This document shows positions 1 through 6,310 of a stretch of DNA of 10,427 nucleotides, piece after piece. Location of the stretch: assembly GCA_030631415.1 (NCBI GenBank), contig DAOVLE010000188.1:1-10427 (forward strand), given 5' to 3'. Positions within the stretch are counted from its first letter, which is position 1, and each line of letters starts with the position of its first letter. Source of the stretch: JAAEQG01 sp023133475. Lineage in GTDB: Bacteria > Planctomycetota > Phycisphaerae > UBA1845. The position numbers were made by a program, and so were the translations under genes. The notes beneath the pieces were generated by a model. It had not been told where the DNA came from. It was given only the letters and a program-made list of their open reading frames with translations, and searched no databases.

Positions 1-32
1 GACTTGTCGCCGCTGACCCACATTTTTCATGA

Positions 33-57
33 ACGCAGAGACGCAGAGAGCGCAGAG
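33..57. repeat. Short tandem repeat, ACGCAGAG-type units
   Basis: Two exact ACGCAGAG units (33-40, 41-48) are followed by a related AGCGCAGAG unit (49-57) and a purine-rich tail. From memory, CGCAGAGACGCAGAG-type strings recur between genes in many environmental bacterial genomes; I cannot verify that here. No coding role is seen. Confidence 0.7.
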
Positions 58-103
58 AAGAAGGAAGGGAGTGCACCCAACGACAGTGTCTCCCAATCCC
101 CCC

Positions 104-170
104 ATTTTCCATTTTTCATTTTCAATTTTCCATTTTCTCCATTCTCCATTCTCCATTCTCCATTTCTCTC
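104..170. repeat. Microsatellite-like ATTYTCC tandem repeat, period about 7
   Basis: Nine imperfect units begin with ATT: ATTTTCC, ATTTTTC, ATTTTCA, ATTTTCC, ATTTTCTCC, then three identical ATTCTCC units (141-161) and ATTTCTCTC. The plus strand is almost entirely pyrimidine apart from one or two A residues per unit. The period of 7 is not a multiple of 3 and any translation is low-complexity, so it is not a gene. Exact identity of the last units suggests recent slippage expansion. Confidence 0.85.
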
Positions 171-507
171 GGCGGTAGGTGGCCGATTGCGCGAGCCGGC
201 CATTGGCCCATCGCGGCCATCTGACCTGCCCTACCCGGTTGGGTGGATGCTCCCCCAAAAAAACGTTCCGTTCCAGCGAACCACCCAACATGCGACCTCC
301 GGGTCACAATTCGTTTTCCGACAATAACATACTGCCCGCGTGGCGGCCCACCGGCCGACGCGGAACCCCTGTTGATGACAGAGAGGCATGAGTATTGCTG
401 GAAGAGCGTCGTATCTGCACATGACAAGGGATTTTCCGTGGTTCCGCTCAGTAGCGGTGCTGGGGTTGGTGTATGTGTTGTAAGGGGTATGTTCCTCGGT
501 TTAATTC
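171..507. other. Intergenic region without a recognisable gene
   Basis: The open frames here overlap one another on both strands, have no credible ribosome-binding site and give no recognisable protein. The stretch holds a perfect 9-bp inverted repeat (GTTGGGTGG at 238-246, CCACCCAAC at 281-289) enclosing a run of seven A, and a small 5-bp hairpin CCGCT/AGCGG at 444-457. The 3' part is probably the promoter and leader region of the gene starting at 524. Coding with very low similarity to anything known cannot be excluded. Confidence 0.55.
466..493 (+). promoter_or_regulatory. Weak candidate promoter for the PrcB-like gene
   Basis: TTGGTG (466-471) and TATGTT (488-493) are separated by 16 bases and would place the transcript start about 20-25 bases before the ATG at 524. 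The matches to sigma70 consensus are only 3/6 and 4/6, so this is a position-supported guess rather than a clear promoter. Confidence 0.22.
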
Positions 508-514
508 AAAGGAG
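508..514 (+). promoter_or_regulatory. Ribosome binding site AAAGGAG that fixes the start at 524
   Basis: AAAGGAG ends 9 bases before the ATG at 524. It decides against an upstream in-frame ATG at 473, which would place 17 implausible residues before the signal peptide. A GTG at 521 in the same frame is an alternative differing by one residue. Confidence 0.75.
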
Positions 515-523
515 AACGATGTG

Positions 524-1276
524 ATGAGAGTTTTAGGTATCGCAAGTATGGTGGTCCTGATGTGCACGGCGTTGTGTGTCGCAGGGCCTGGCAAGTCCGC
601 GGTGGTTGATTCGCCACAAACCATGGTGAACGACGATGCGCTGGAGGTTGTCACCGTGGAGAACCTCGACGACTTCGTCGTGGTGACCAACGAGGAGGAG
701 ATGATTGGTGCGGGCTTCGATCCCATTCCCATCGATCCTAACCCGCAGTTGGCGTGTGTGATGTCGTATCCGGACAATTACATCCGGTTCCAGACCATTG
801 CCAAGGGCAAGCGAAGTGCGTTCGGCTGGTGTGGCGATCCGCCTGCCGGCCCGCCGTGGGAGATGTGTGCCGAGCTTTACCCGCCTCCACCGCTGATTTG
901 CAAAATTCCGGCGTGCCCGGCTTTTGAGTCTGTGATTCGCAACGAGTGTATGTGGGAGGATTTCTGGGCGGCTCACTACTTCTACAACAACTCAACTCCG
1001 CCGGACATCAACTTTGACAACTATGTGGTAATCGCCGTGGTCCTTGGCGAGCGCAACCAGTGCTCCTACCAGGTGAACATCGCGAGCATTCAGCTTACCG
1101 ACTGTGGGCTGGTGGTCAGAATCACCGAGTGCACCAGGCTGCACAGCACGCCCTTCCGGGTAAATCCCTATCACTTTGTCAAGATTCCCAAGGCTTGTCT
1201 GCCTTGTGGGCGGAGGATTTGTTTCGATCATGGCAAGATTTTAACCCCAATTGAGGTTGAGGCCATATATCCGTAG
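524..1276 (+). CDS. Secreted Cys-rich protein with PrcB_C-like domain
   Basis: The protein has 250 residues and opens with an N-terminal signal peptide (hydrophobic VLGIASMVVLMCTALCVAG, likely cut after CVA near residue 20). After an acidic stretch (about 30-65) the region from FQTIAKG onward resembles the PrcB C-terminal family: a WEDFWAAHY segment, PPDINFDNYVVIAVVLGER, then a QVNIASI strand and the closing YHFVKIPK. A Pro-rich, Cys-containing insert interrupts the usual start of the domain. PrcB in Treponema helps stabilise a surface protease complex; most family members have unknown roles, so function here is not assigned. The mature part has 12 Cys, an even number, which suggests disulfides after export. 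The glycine usually before Tyr in the family's GGY-V-I motif is replaced (NQCSYQVNI). Followed 5 bases after the stop by a hairpin, so probably monocistronic. Coding call is strong; family assignment is from recalled motifs. Confidence 0.8.
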   Translation: MRVLGIASMVVLMCTALCVAGPGKSAVVDSPQTMVNDDALEVVTVENLDDFVVVTNEEEMIGAGFDPIPIDPNPQLACVMSYPDNYIRFQTIAKGKRSAFGWCGDPPAGPPWEMCAELYPPPPLICKIPACPAFESVIRNECMWEDFWAAHYFYNNSTPPDINFDNYVVIAVVLGERNQCSYQVNIASIQLTDCGLVVRITECTRLHSTPFRVNPYHFVKIPKACLPCGRRICFDHGKILTPIEVEAIYP

Positions 1277-1281
1277 GGGAA

Positions 1282-1342
1282 CGGTGACATATTGCCCCCT
1301 TTCGGGTTATTGTCACCGGTGGGGTGCCGGTGGCAGTACCCC
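1282..1342. repeat. Two adjacent small hairpins after the PrcB-like gene
   Basis: CGGTGACA (1282-1289) pairs perfectly with TGTCACCG (1311-1318) around a loop that contains a further CCC/GGG pairing. Directly after it GGGGT (1321-1325) can pair with ACCCC (1338-1342) around TGCC/GGCA. There is no T-tract, so neither looks like an intrinsic terminator. The first resembles GGTGACA-type intergenic palindromes that I recall from planctomycete and related genomes, here with degenerate flanks; that link is unverified. Confidence 0.5.
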
Positions 1343-1380
1343 GCGGATCAGGAAAAAGGGGGCGGGCAACAGAGAGAGCA

Positions 1381-1444
1381 GCACGTATCAGCGACCGATT
1401 TTGCACTTGTTTGTGCATGAGGTCGCTGGTACGTGTACTTTTTT
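1381..1444 (+). terminator. Probable rho-independent terminator (long two-part hairpin plus T6)
   Basis: CACGTATCAGCGACC (1382-1396) pairs over all 15 positions, with one G-T wobble, with GGTCGCTGGTACGTG (1421-1435). An inner stem TGCAC/GTGCA (1402-1406, 1413-1417) closes a TTGTTT loop. Two bases after the stem comes a run of six T (1439-1444). This fits a terminator for the gene ending at 1276, about 100 bases upstream. It lies 69 bases before the next start codon, so an attenuator for the GH57-type gene is an alternative. Confidence 0.6.
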
Positions 1445-1512
1445 GGTATCATGGCGATGTTGTTCATGGACGAGCTGTTTCTTTCGAGGTTTTTAGTAGT
1501 TGTTGCGAACCA

Positions 1513-4500
1513 ATGATAATAACCAATCGTTTTCCAAACCGGTATCATGGCCTTGCTGTCGCGGTGCTGATCTGTTTGGGCAGCCTGATCTGCCCGCCGC
1601 GCGTTCAGGCAGAGCGGCTGCATTTCACGTATTTGTGGCATCTGGAACAGCCGATCTATTGGCCTGACCAGCAGGCCTCGGGGCAGGACCGCTATGAGCG
1701 GGCGTGGGAATCGATCCAACGAACCGACGGCGGCGCCCAACATCCCGAGAACAACCTCCGCGACATCTTCGGTTGGCCTGATCGTGTGGCAGCCTATCAG
1801 TACCGCTGCCGGGACTCGATCAGCGCGATTAGCTGGGCCGCCGAAGCCGGAGCCCAGATCAGCTACTCCGGCGGGCTGATCGAGAACATCCAAAGCCTCG
1901 GCAATGCCAACCAACTGGGCTACTCGCCCACCTGGTACGCCGGCCTGCGCGAAGCACGCGGGTGGAACACTGTCGGGCAGTCGAAACCGCGCTGTGAGAT
2001 GGTTATCATTCCGTTCCACCATCCCTTGCTCCCATTGTGCGATGAGAGCACCGTTCGGAAGGAAATCCAGCTTTACAAGGCGTTTTATGCCGAAACCTGG
2101 GGATCGTCGCCGGGCATCTCCAAGGGGCTTTTCCCGCCGGAGATAGCCTTTAGCGAACGGCTGATCGAGGTGCTGGTTGCGGAAGGGATCGAATGGGTGA
2201 TTGTCAGCGGCGAGCACGTTTCGCGGGCTTGCGGCAACTTTCCGGTGGTCTATGGGAGCGGCGGCATCAACTGCGACCCGCCCAACCCGGCGGACCAAAT
2301 CAACCCCGCACAGGAACACTGGTTCCGCAAGCACATCGACCGCGGCTGTTCGCCCTGCACTGCGTATCCGTTCGGCTATACGCCGCACCGGGCTCAATAT
2401 GTCGATCCTCAGACGGGGGCGATCTCTGAGATTATCGTGGTTCCAGCCGCCCAGGCGCTGGGTTGGGACAATGGCTATGCCGCCATGGGTTTGAGCCAGT
2501 TCGACACCCTGGATGCACACAATCCCCCGTCGCGCCCGATGCTGGTGCTGATGGCTCATGACGGCGACAACGCCTGGGGCGGTGGATACAGCTATTACAT
2601 GGAGGCTACGCCCAACCTGGTCTCCCAGGCGGAAGGGGTGGGCTATACCGCTACGGTGGTCGAGGAGTATCTGGCGGACCATCCGGTGCCCGCCGATGAT
2701 CTCGTGCACGTCGAGGACGGAGCCTGGGTCAATGCCGACGGCGACTTCGGATCGCCGATCATGCTGAATTGGAATTGGCCGCTGGTCAACGGAGCGGGAC
2801 AGATCGACATACCCAACGGCTGGGCGGAGGACGAACGCAACTGGGCGGTCATCACCGCCGCCCAGAACCGGGTGGATACAGCCGAGCAAATCGCCGGCGG
2901 GGTGAACATCAACAAAATTCTACATCCCGACGGCACCACCAGTGCAGCCGAACGGGCGTGGCATTACTTTCTGGCTTCGCTGAACTCCGGGTACATGTAC
3001 TACGGGACCTCGTTGGACATGGAAGTCAAGACGACGATCGCCTGCAACGAAGCCATGGAGCACGCCGACTGGGTTATCGGCGACGGATCGCAGGATACCA
3101 CCGCCCCGACCATCTGGATCCCACAACGGCATCCGTGGAACCCGGGCTCGGAGAACTTCGGGCCTCAGTATGGATACACCGTGCATCATTCCAACGGGGA
3201 CTTTTGGGTGTGGACGTTCGTGTACGACGTGTCGGGGGTTACATCCGTGACGCTGAAGTACCGCATCGACGCCGACAATGCCAACCCGCTGAGCAGCACG
3301 CAGAACGAGACCTACGCAGGCGGGGCTGAGGTGGGGGCGTGGCAGTCGCTGCCCATGAACTACCGGGCGTTCCCCACCGGGAACTTCCACGGTGATCCGT
3401 CCATCGACTTCTTCGAGTTGCCGGCTTACATCGCGGACGAGTATTACGTTCAGGTCACCGGCCTGCGTGAGGTATTGATCGACTATTACGTCGAAGCCGC
3501 CGACGGGAAGGGCTATGTTCGCAAGAGCCCGATCCAACACGTGTACATCGGCGACGGGTCCGGTAGTGGGCCTGGCGATGCGGTCGAGATTGACCCCGAT
3601 CCCGCCGTCGCAGGCCAGGACGTCACCATATCCTATAATCCTGTCGGCAGGGTGTTGGCTGGTGCTCCTCAGGTTTATCTGCACTACGGCTTCAATGGGT
3701 GGAATCCGGTGGTGTCCCCCGACCCGGCGATGACCTGGAATGCCCAGGACGAGGTGTGGGAGATAACGGTCGCGGTGCTGTCCAGCGCGACGCAATTGGA
3801 TATGGTATTCAACGATGGGGCGGGTGCCTGGGACAACAACGGCGGGCAAGACTGGCACTTTACAGTCACCGGCGGGCAGCCGCCCGAGAACGAATGGGAG
3901 ATGGACGGTGCCCTGGACGCGGCTGCCACACTGGTGGCTTCCAACAGCGGGATGGAACTGTACGTTGGGGTAATCGACGATGTTCTTTACGTCGCCACTG
4001 CCGATGCCGGGGAAGGCAACGACCACTTCGTCTTCCTGGCCAACCCGCCGGGGTACATGCGCGGTCATCCCTGGGCCAAGGCGGGCACGGTGGCCGACTG
4101 GGACGCCTATCTCGGAAACGAGAACGATAGCGATTGGAGCGGCTGGTTCGATGCCGGTGCCGGCGCAGGATCAGCCACCGGCGGCGGTAGCGGTTATCTC
4201 GAAGGTATCGTCAGCCTCACCGAAGAGTTTGGGGCAGTGCCGACCGAGGTATACCTGGCGGTGGCTTTGTATCCCACCGGCGACGGGTCGAGTTTGTTGT
4301 GGGAATATCAGGTGCCGCCGAGCGTCAACTCCGATGGCAACGTCGATCCCGAGGAGTACATCGTGGTGAACGTCTGTGACGTCCGCGTGGACAAGCTGCC
4401 GACGGATTTCGATCAGGATTGTGACGTGGACCTGGCGGACTTGGCCATCTTCACCAACTGTCTGAACGGCCCACAGGCTGGCTCCGCCGGCACTTGCCCA

Positions 4501-4584
4501 CCGGGAGTCGATGCCGATCTGGACGACGACGGCGACGTCGATCTGGCGGACTTCGCCGCCTTTGCGCAGGAGTACGCAGGGTAA
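1513..4584 (+). CDS. Secreted GH57-type glycoside hydrolase with CBM25-like module and dockerin
   Basis: The start at ATG 1513 gives 1023 residues and puts a clean signal peptide at the N-terminus (core LAVAVLICLGSLIC, cut after VQA at residue 33); the same frame is open back to 1324 but that part crosses the terminator hairpin. No Shine-Dalgarno is visible. Residues about 36-525 look like GH57: YLWHLEQPIYW (40-50, region 1, with Glu in place of the usual His of HQP), GLFPPEIAF with likely nucleophile E210, and LMAHDGDNAWGGG with likely acid/base D350. Residues 526-690 form a beta-sandwich-like linker domain. Residues 691-786 match a CBM25-type starch-binding module (VYLHYGFNGWN, FNDGAGAWDNNGG). 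Residues about 795-955 resemble CBM9/DOMON-like modules. Residues 965-1023 contain two Ca-binding loops (DFDQDCDVDLAD, DADLDDDGDVDLAD), a type I dockerin. The likely job is extracellular alpha-glucan binding and cleavage; what the dockerin docks to is unknown. Exact substrate is not determined by sequence. Confidence 0.85.
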   Translation: MIITNRFPNRYHGLAVAVLICLGSLICPPRVQAERLHFTYLWHLEQPIYWPDQQASGQDRYERAWESIQRTDGGAQHPENNLRDIFGWPDRVAAYQYRCRDSISAISWAAEAGAQISYSGGLIENIQSLGNANQLGYSPTWYAGLREARGWNTVGQSKPRCEMVIIPFHHPLLPLCDESTVRKEIQLYKAFYAETWGSSPGISKGLFPPEIAFSERLIEVLVAEGIEWVIVSGEHVSRACGNFPVVYGSGGINCDPPNPADQINPAQEHWFRKHIDRGCSPCTAYPFGYTPHRAQYVDPQTGAISEIIVVPAAQALGWDNGYAAMGLSQFDTLDAHNPPSRPMLVLMAHDGDNAWGGGYSYYMEATPNLVSQAEGVGYTATVVEEYLADHPVPADDLVHVEDGAWVNADGDFGSPIMLNWNWPLVNGAGQIDIPNGWAEDERNWAVITAAQNRVDTAEQIAGGVNINKILHPDGTTSAAERAWHYFLASLNSGYMYYGTSLDMEVKTTIACNEAMEHADWVIGDGSQDTTAPTIWIPQRHPWNPGSENFGPQYGYTVHHSNGDFWVWTFVYDVSGVTSVTLKYRIDADNANPLSSTQNETYAGGAEVGAWQSLPMNYRAFPTGNFHGDPSIDFFELPAYIADEYYVQVTGLREVLIDYYVEAADGKGYVRKSPIQHVYIGDGSGSGPGDAVEIDPDPAVAGQDVTISYNPVGRVLAGAPQVYLHYGFNGWNPVVSPDPAMTWNAQDEVWEITVAVLSSATQLDMVFNDGAGAWDNNGGQDWHFTVTGGQPPENEWEMDGALDAAATLVASNSGMELYVGVIDDVLYVATADAGEGNDHFVFLANPPGYMRGHPWAKAGTVADWDAYLGNENDSDWSGWFDAGAGAGSATGGGSGYLEGIVSLTEEFGAVPTEVYLAVALYPTGDGSSLLWEYQVPPSVNSDGNVDPEEYIVVNVCDVRVDKLPTDFDQDCDVDLADLAIFTNCLNGPQAGSAGTCPPGVDADLDDDGDVDLADFAAFAQEYAG

Positions 4585-4597
4585 TAAGGCAAGAGGT

Positions 4598-4679
4598 GGG
4601 TGGCCCATCGCTTTAGCGGTGGGGGACACGAATCGTGTCAGGCATTCGTGTCCCCCACGGCTAAAGCCATAGGCCACCC
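4598..4679. repeat. 82-bp imperfect palindrome (long hairpin) after the GH57-type gene
   Basis: The arms pair over 36 positions with three mismatches around a 10-base loop (4634-4643). The inner 15 bp (GTGGGGGACACGAAT at 4619-4633 with its complement at 4644-4658) and the GCTTTAGC/GCTAAAGC block are perfect. It starts 13 bases after the stop at 4584 and ends 36 bases before the next gene. No T-tract follows on either strand. It could stop or slow transcription, protect the mRNA 3' end, or be a dispersed intergenic repeat; I favour the last because the arms look like a unit rather than a terminator. Confidence 0.85.
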
Positions 4680-4715
4680 GACCAATCCTGCTGTGTCTGG
4701 TAAGCTGGTGCGATT

Positions 4716-5669
4716 ATGAAACGAGATGATGGCATCACCGCCTGGTTGGCCTACGTCCTGGTGCGGGTTATCTGCATGATTTTGCTGATGTTCCCGCTGG
4801 AATGGAACCTGCGGACCGCCCGCTTGTTGGGCACCTTCTGGTGGCACCTTACACCTCGCCACCGCGAACGAGCCCGCCGACACCTGCGGACCGCTTTGGG
4901 CGACAGCCTGAGCCCCACAGAGATCGATCGCCTGGCCTTACGCTGTTTGCAGCAGCAGGCTATGTGGGTGATGGAATTCGTTTTCACCCCGCGGCTGATA
5001 AATGAATGGACCTGGCGGAAGTATATCCGCCTGGTCAACATGAATGAGTCCCTCAGCCTGCTGTTGCAGAACAAGGGGGCTCTGCTGTTGACCGGTCACT
5101 ATGGTAATTGGGAGTTGTCCGGTTTTTTGTTGGCGGTTCTGGGTTTTGACGTGGTGGCGATCATGCGCCCGCTGGACAACGTCTACCTGAACCGTTTTCT
5201 GGTGGAGACCCGGCGACGTAGCGGATTGCAGTTGCTCTACAAGAAAGGGGCAATCACCGAAGCGGAATCCATCCTCCGTAGTGGTGCCGCTCTCGGCTTC
5301 ATCGCCGATCAGGACGCCGGCAGCAAGGGCTTGTTTGTGGATTTCTTCGGTTGCCAGGCTTCGACTTACAAATCCATCGGTCTGTTGGCCATGGCCAGGG
5401 AGGTCCCCATTATTGTCGGGTATGCCCGTCGTGTGGGGAACTCGTTCCGCTATGAGGTGGGGGCACAGCGGGTGATCCATCCCCACCAATGGCGTGACCA
5501 GGAGGACCCCCTACGTTGGATCACCCAGGAATACACCGCTGCCATCGAGGAGTTGATCCGGGTAGAGCCAAGCCAGTACCTCTGGATTCATCGCCGCTGG
5601 AAGTCGCGCCCCAGGCCCAAGCGACGGAGGGCAATTGTAGGGCGGGTTCCACCCGCCGATCAAACGTAG
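4716..5669 (+). CDS. LpxL/HtrB-family lipid acyltransferase
   Basis: The 317-residue protein belongs to the bacterial lysophospholipid/lipid A acyltransferase family (PF03279 type), which transfers an acyl chain onto a glycolipid or lipid A precursor at the inner face of the inner membrane. An N-terminal hydrophobic segment (AYVLVRVICMILLMFPLEW) is the expected membrane anchor. The catalytic HX4E motif is TGHYGNWE with H128 and E133; further family blocks are AIMRPLDN, GFIADQDAG (D198-D200) and the closing QYLWIHRRWKSRP. Length is usual for the family. Residues 308-314 are encoded by one REP copy and the TAG stop lies in the next REP, so the C-terminal tail is repeat-derived. No good Shine-Dalgarno precedes the ATG. 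The acceptor cannot be read from sequence; neighbours give no LPS operon context, so a role in lipid A or another acyl lipid remains open. Confidence 0.9.
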   Translation: MKRDDGITAWLAYVLVRVICMILLMFPLEWNLRTARLLGTFWWHLTPRHRERARRHLRTALGDSLSPTEIDRLALRCLQQQAMWVMEFVFTPRLINEWTWRKYIRLVNMNESLSLLLQNKGALLLTGHYGNWELSGFLLAVLGFDVVAIMRPLDNVYLNRFLVETRRRSGLQLLYKKGAITEAESILRSGAALGFIADQDAGSKGLFVDFFGCQASTYKSIGLLAMAREVPIIVGYARRVGNSFRYEVGAQRVIHPHQWRDQEDPLRWITQEYTAAIEELIRVEPSQYLWIHRRWKSRPRPKRRRAIVGRVPPADQT

Positions 5670-5686
5670 GGCGGGTTCCACCCGCC
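5637..5686 (+). repeat. Two direct copies of the GTAG-headed REP, overlapping the acyltransferase 3' end
   Basis: Each copy is GTAG followed by GGCGGGT, the loop TCC and ACCCGCC (5637-5657 and 5666-5686), spaced 29 bases start to start. The GTAG-plus-hairpin form is the form recognised by RAYT (REP-associated tyrosine, IS200/IS605-like) transposases in other bacteria; no RAYT gene is in this window. Copy 1 lies inside the coding frame and copy 2 supplies the TAG stop. Confidence 0.9.
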
Positions 5687-5726
5687 TTCTTTGCGGTATG
5701 TGTTTACCCGCTACGCTGTCCAGGAA

Positions 5727-5807
5727 GGCGGGTAGAACCCGCCCTACACGCGAGAAGGCGGGTAAAACCCGCCCTACATGCGAGAAGGCGGGTAAAACCC
5801 GCCCTAC
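5727..5807 (-). repeat. Three tandem REP copies in the opposite orientation, 30-bp period
   Basis: Cores at 5727-5747, 5757-5777 and 5787-5807 read on the minus strand as GTAG, GGCGGGT, a TCT or TTT loop, ACCCGCC, then a TTCTCGC-like tail (TTCCTGG in the first). The period is exactly 30 bases and units differ only at the loop and tail. With the two forward copies upstream this makes a head-to-head composite element (BIME-like) between the acyltransferase and thioredoxin genes. Confidence 0.9.
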
Positions 5808-5835
5808 ATGTGCGGAGCAGGTGAAATCCGCTTGG

Positions 5836-5864
5836 TTGACCGCCTGCGAGCAGAGGCATAGAAT
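5836..5864 (+). promoter_or_regulatory. Strong sigma70-like promoter for thioredoxin
   Basis: TTGACC (5836-5841, 5/6 to consensus) and TAGAAT (5859-5864, 5/6) are separated by exactly 17 bases. The predicted start near 5871 gives a leader of about 50 bases to the ATG at 5921. It is the best promoter match I found in the window and separates the trxA-ricT unit from the acyltransferase. Confidence 0.72.
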
Positions 5865-5908
5865 CCGGCCCTCGTTAATCGGCAGTGGATGAACAACGTT
5901 ATTGACTC

Positions 5909-5914
5909 AAAGGA
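5909..5914 (+). promoter_or_regulatory. Ribosome binding site for thioredoxin
   Basis: AAAGGA ends 6 bases before the ATG at 5921, a good Shine-Dalgarno that supports this start; the predicted protein begins at the usual position for thioredoxins. Confidence 0.8.
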
Positions 5915-5920
5915 TATGAG

Positions 5921-6256
5921 ATGGCTGGCGTAAACACACAGACTTTCACGGACGTCAATTTTGACGAAGAGGTGCTTAAATCCGAGACTCCGGTACTGGT
6001 TGATTTTGGGGCAGAGTGGTGCGCACCATGCAAAGCGTTAGGCCCTGTCATCGACGAATTGGGCGATGAGTATGCCGGCAAGATCAAGGTCGGCAAGGTC
6101 GATACCGATGCCAACCGCGAGGTCTCCGCACGATACCAAGTCAGCGCTCTTCCGACCGTATTGCTCTTCAAGGACGGCGAGATCAAGGAAAAGTTCGTGG
6201 GGCTGCGGGGCAAGCAGGACTTTCAAACTATCTTGAACACGCTCTGCACCGGGTGA
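5921..6256 (+). CDS. trxA: Thioredoxin
   Basis: A 111-residue single-domain thioredoxin, full length for the family and without a signal peptide, so cytosolic. It should reduce protein disulfides using electrons from thioredoxin reductase. The active site is WCAPC with C34 and C37 (Ala in place of the usual Gly in WCGPC). The buried Asp is D28 (VLVDFGAEWC), the cis-Pro is P78 in ALPT, and the glycine-containing FVGLRGK segment matches the last beta strands. An additional Cys, C109, lies near the C-terminus. It is preceded by a strong promoter and Shine-Dalgarno and followed after 54 bases by the Cys-rich PSP1/RicT gene on the same strand, probably as a two-gene operon. No thioredoxin reductase gene is nearby. 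Confidence 0.97.
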   Translation: MAGVNTQTFTDVNFDEEVLKSETPVLVDFGAEWCAPCKALGPVIDELGDEYAGKIKVGKVDTDANREVSARYQVSALPTVLLFKDGEIKEKFVGLRGKQDFQTILNTLCTG

Positions 6257-6271
6257 ATCACCGCGCGGCAG

Positions 6272-6307
6272 GCTCTCCGCCAAGCCCGGGGAGCTTAACC
6301 CCACGGG
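6272..6307 (+). other. Two mutually exclusive hairpins between trxA and ricT
   Basis: GCTCTCC (6272-6278) can pair with GGGGAGC (6288-6294), while the same GGGG (6288-6291) can instead pair with CCCC (6299-6302) and extend by CCC/GGG (6285-6287, 6305-6307). The only purine-rich stretch resembling a Shine-Dalgarno before the ATG at 6311 (GGGGAG, 6288-6293) is inside both. This might tune translation of the downstream gene, but the stems are short and it may be chance. Confidence 0.25.
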
Positions 6308-6310
6308 ACC

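Noticed and set aside
238..289. Intrinsic terminator on the minus strand from the 9-bp inverted repeat
   Set aside because: The T-run on the minus strand lies inside the loop, not after the stem, and there is no minus-strand gene to terminate.
4..327. Open frame at the window start, 107 codons
   Set aside because: It would start at TTG, runs through both simple repeats, and gives a low-complexity FPFFIFNFPF-type sequence with no ribosome-binding site.
563..583. Lipoprotein signal in the PrcB-like protein (TALC)
   Set aside because: The residue before Cys is Leu, not the Gly/Ala/Ser required by a lipobox, so signal peptidase I cleavage after CVA is more likely.
1282..1345. Riboswitch before the GH57-type gene
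   Set aside because: Only two small hairpins are visible and I find none of the conserved cores of riboswitch classes I know; the elements follow a stop codon directly and look like intergenic palindromes.
1324..1512. 63-residue N-terminal extension of the GH57-type protein
   Set aside because: It would bury the signal peptide internally and be translated through the terminator hairpin; the start at 1513 gives a normal export signal.
1348..2889. Long minus-strand open frame of 513 codons
   Set aside because: It lies antisense to the GH57-type gene, whose plus-strand product has a signal peptide and clear family motifs. The antisense frame is open because of GC-rich codon use and has no recognisable domain or ribosome-binding site.
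2920..4068. Minus-strand open frame of 382 codons
   Set aside because: Also antisense to the same gene, across its CBM25-like module; the translation is Arg/Val/His-rich with no domain and is a shadow frame.
5727..5807. Possible CRISPR array (three repeats with a 30-bp period)
   Set aside because: The gaps between 21-bp cores are only 9 bases and nearly identical, so there are no spacers; the same core occurs singly and inverted elsewhere, and no cas gene is present. It is a tandem REP cluster.
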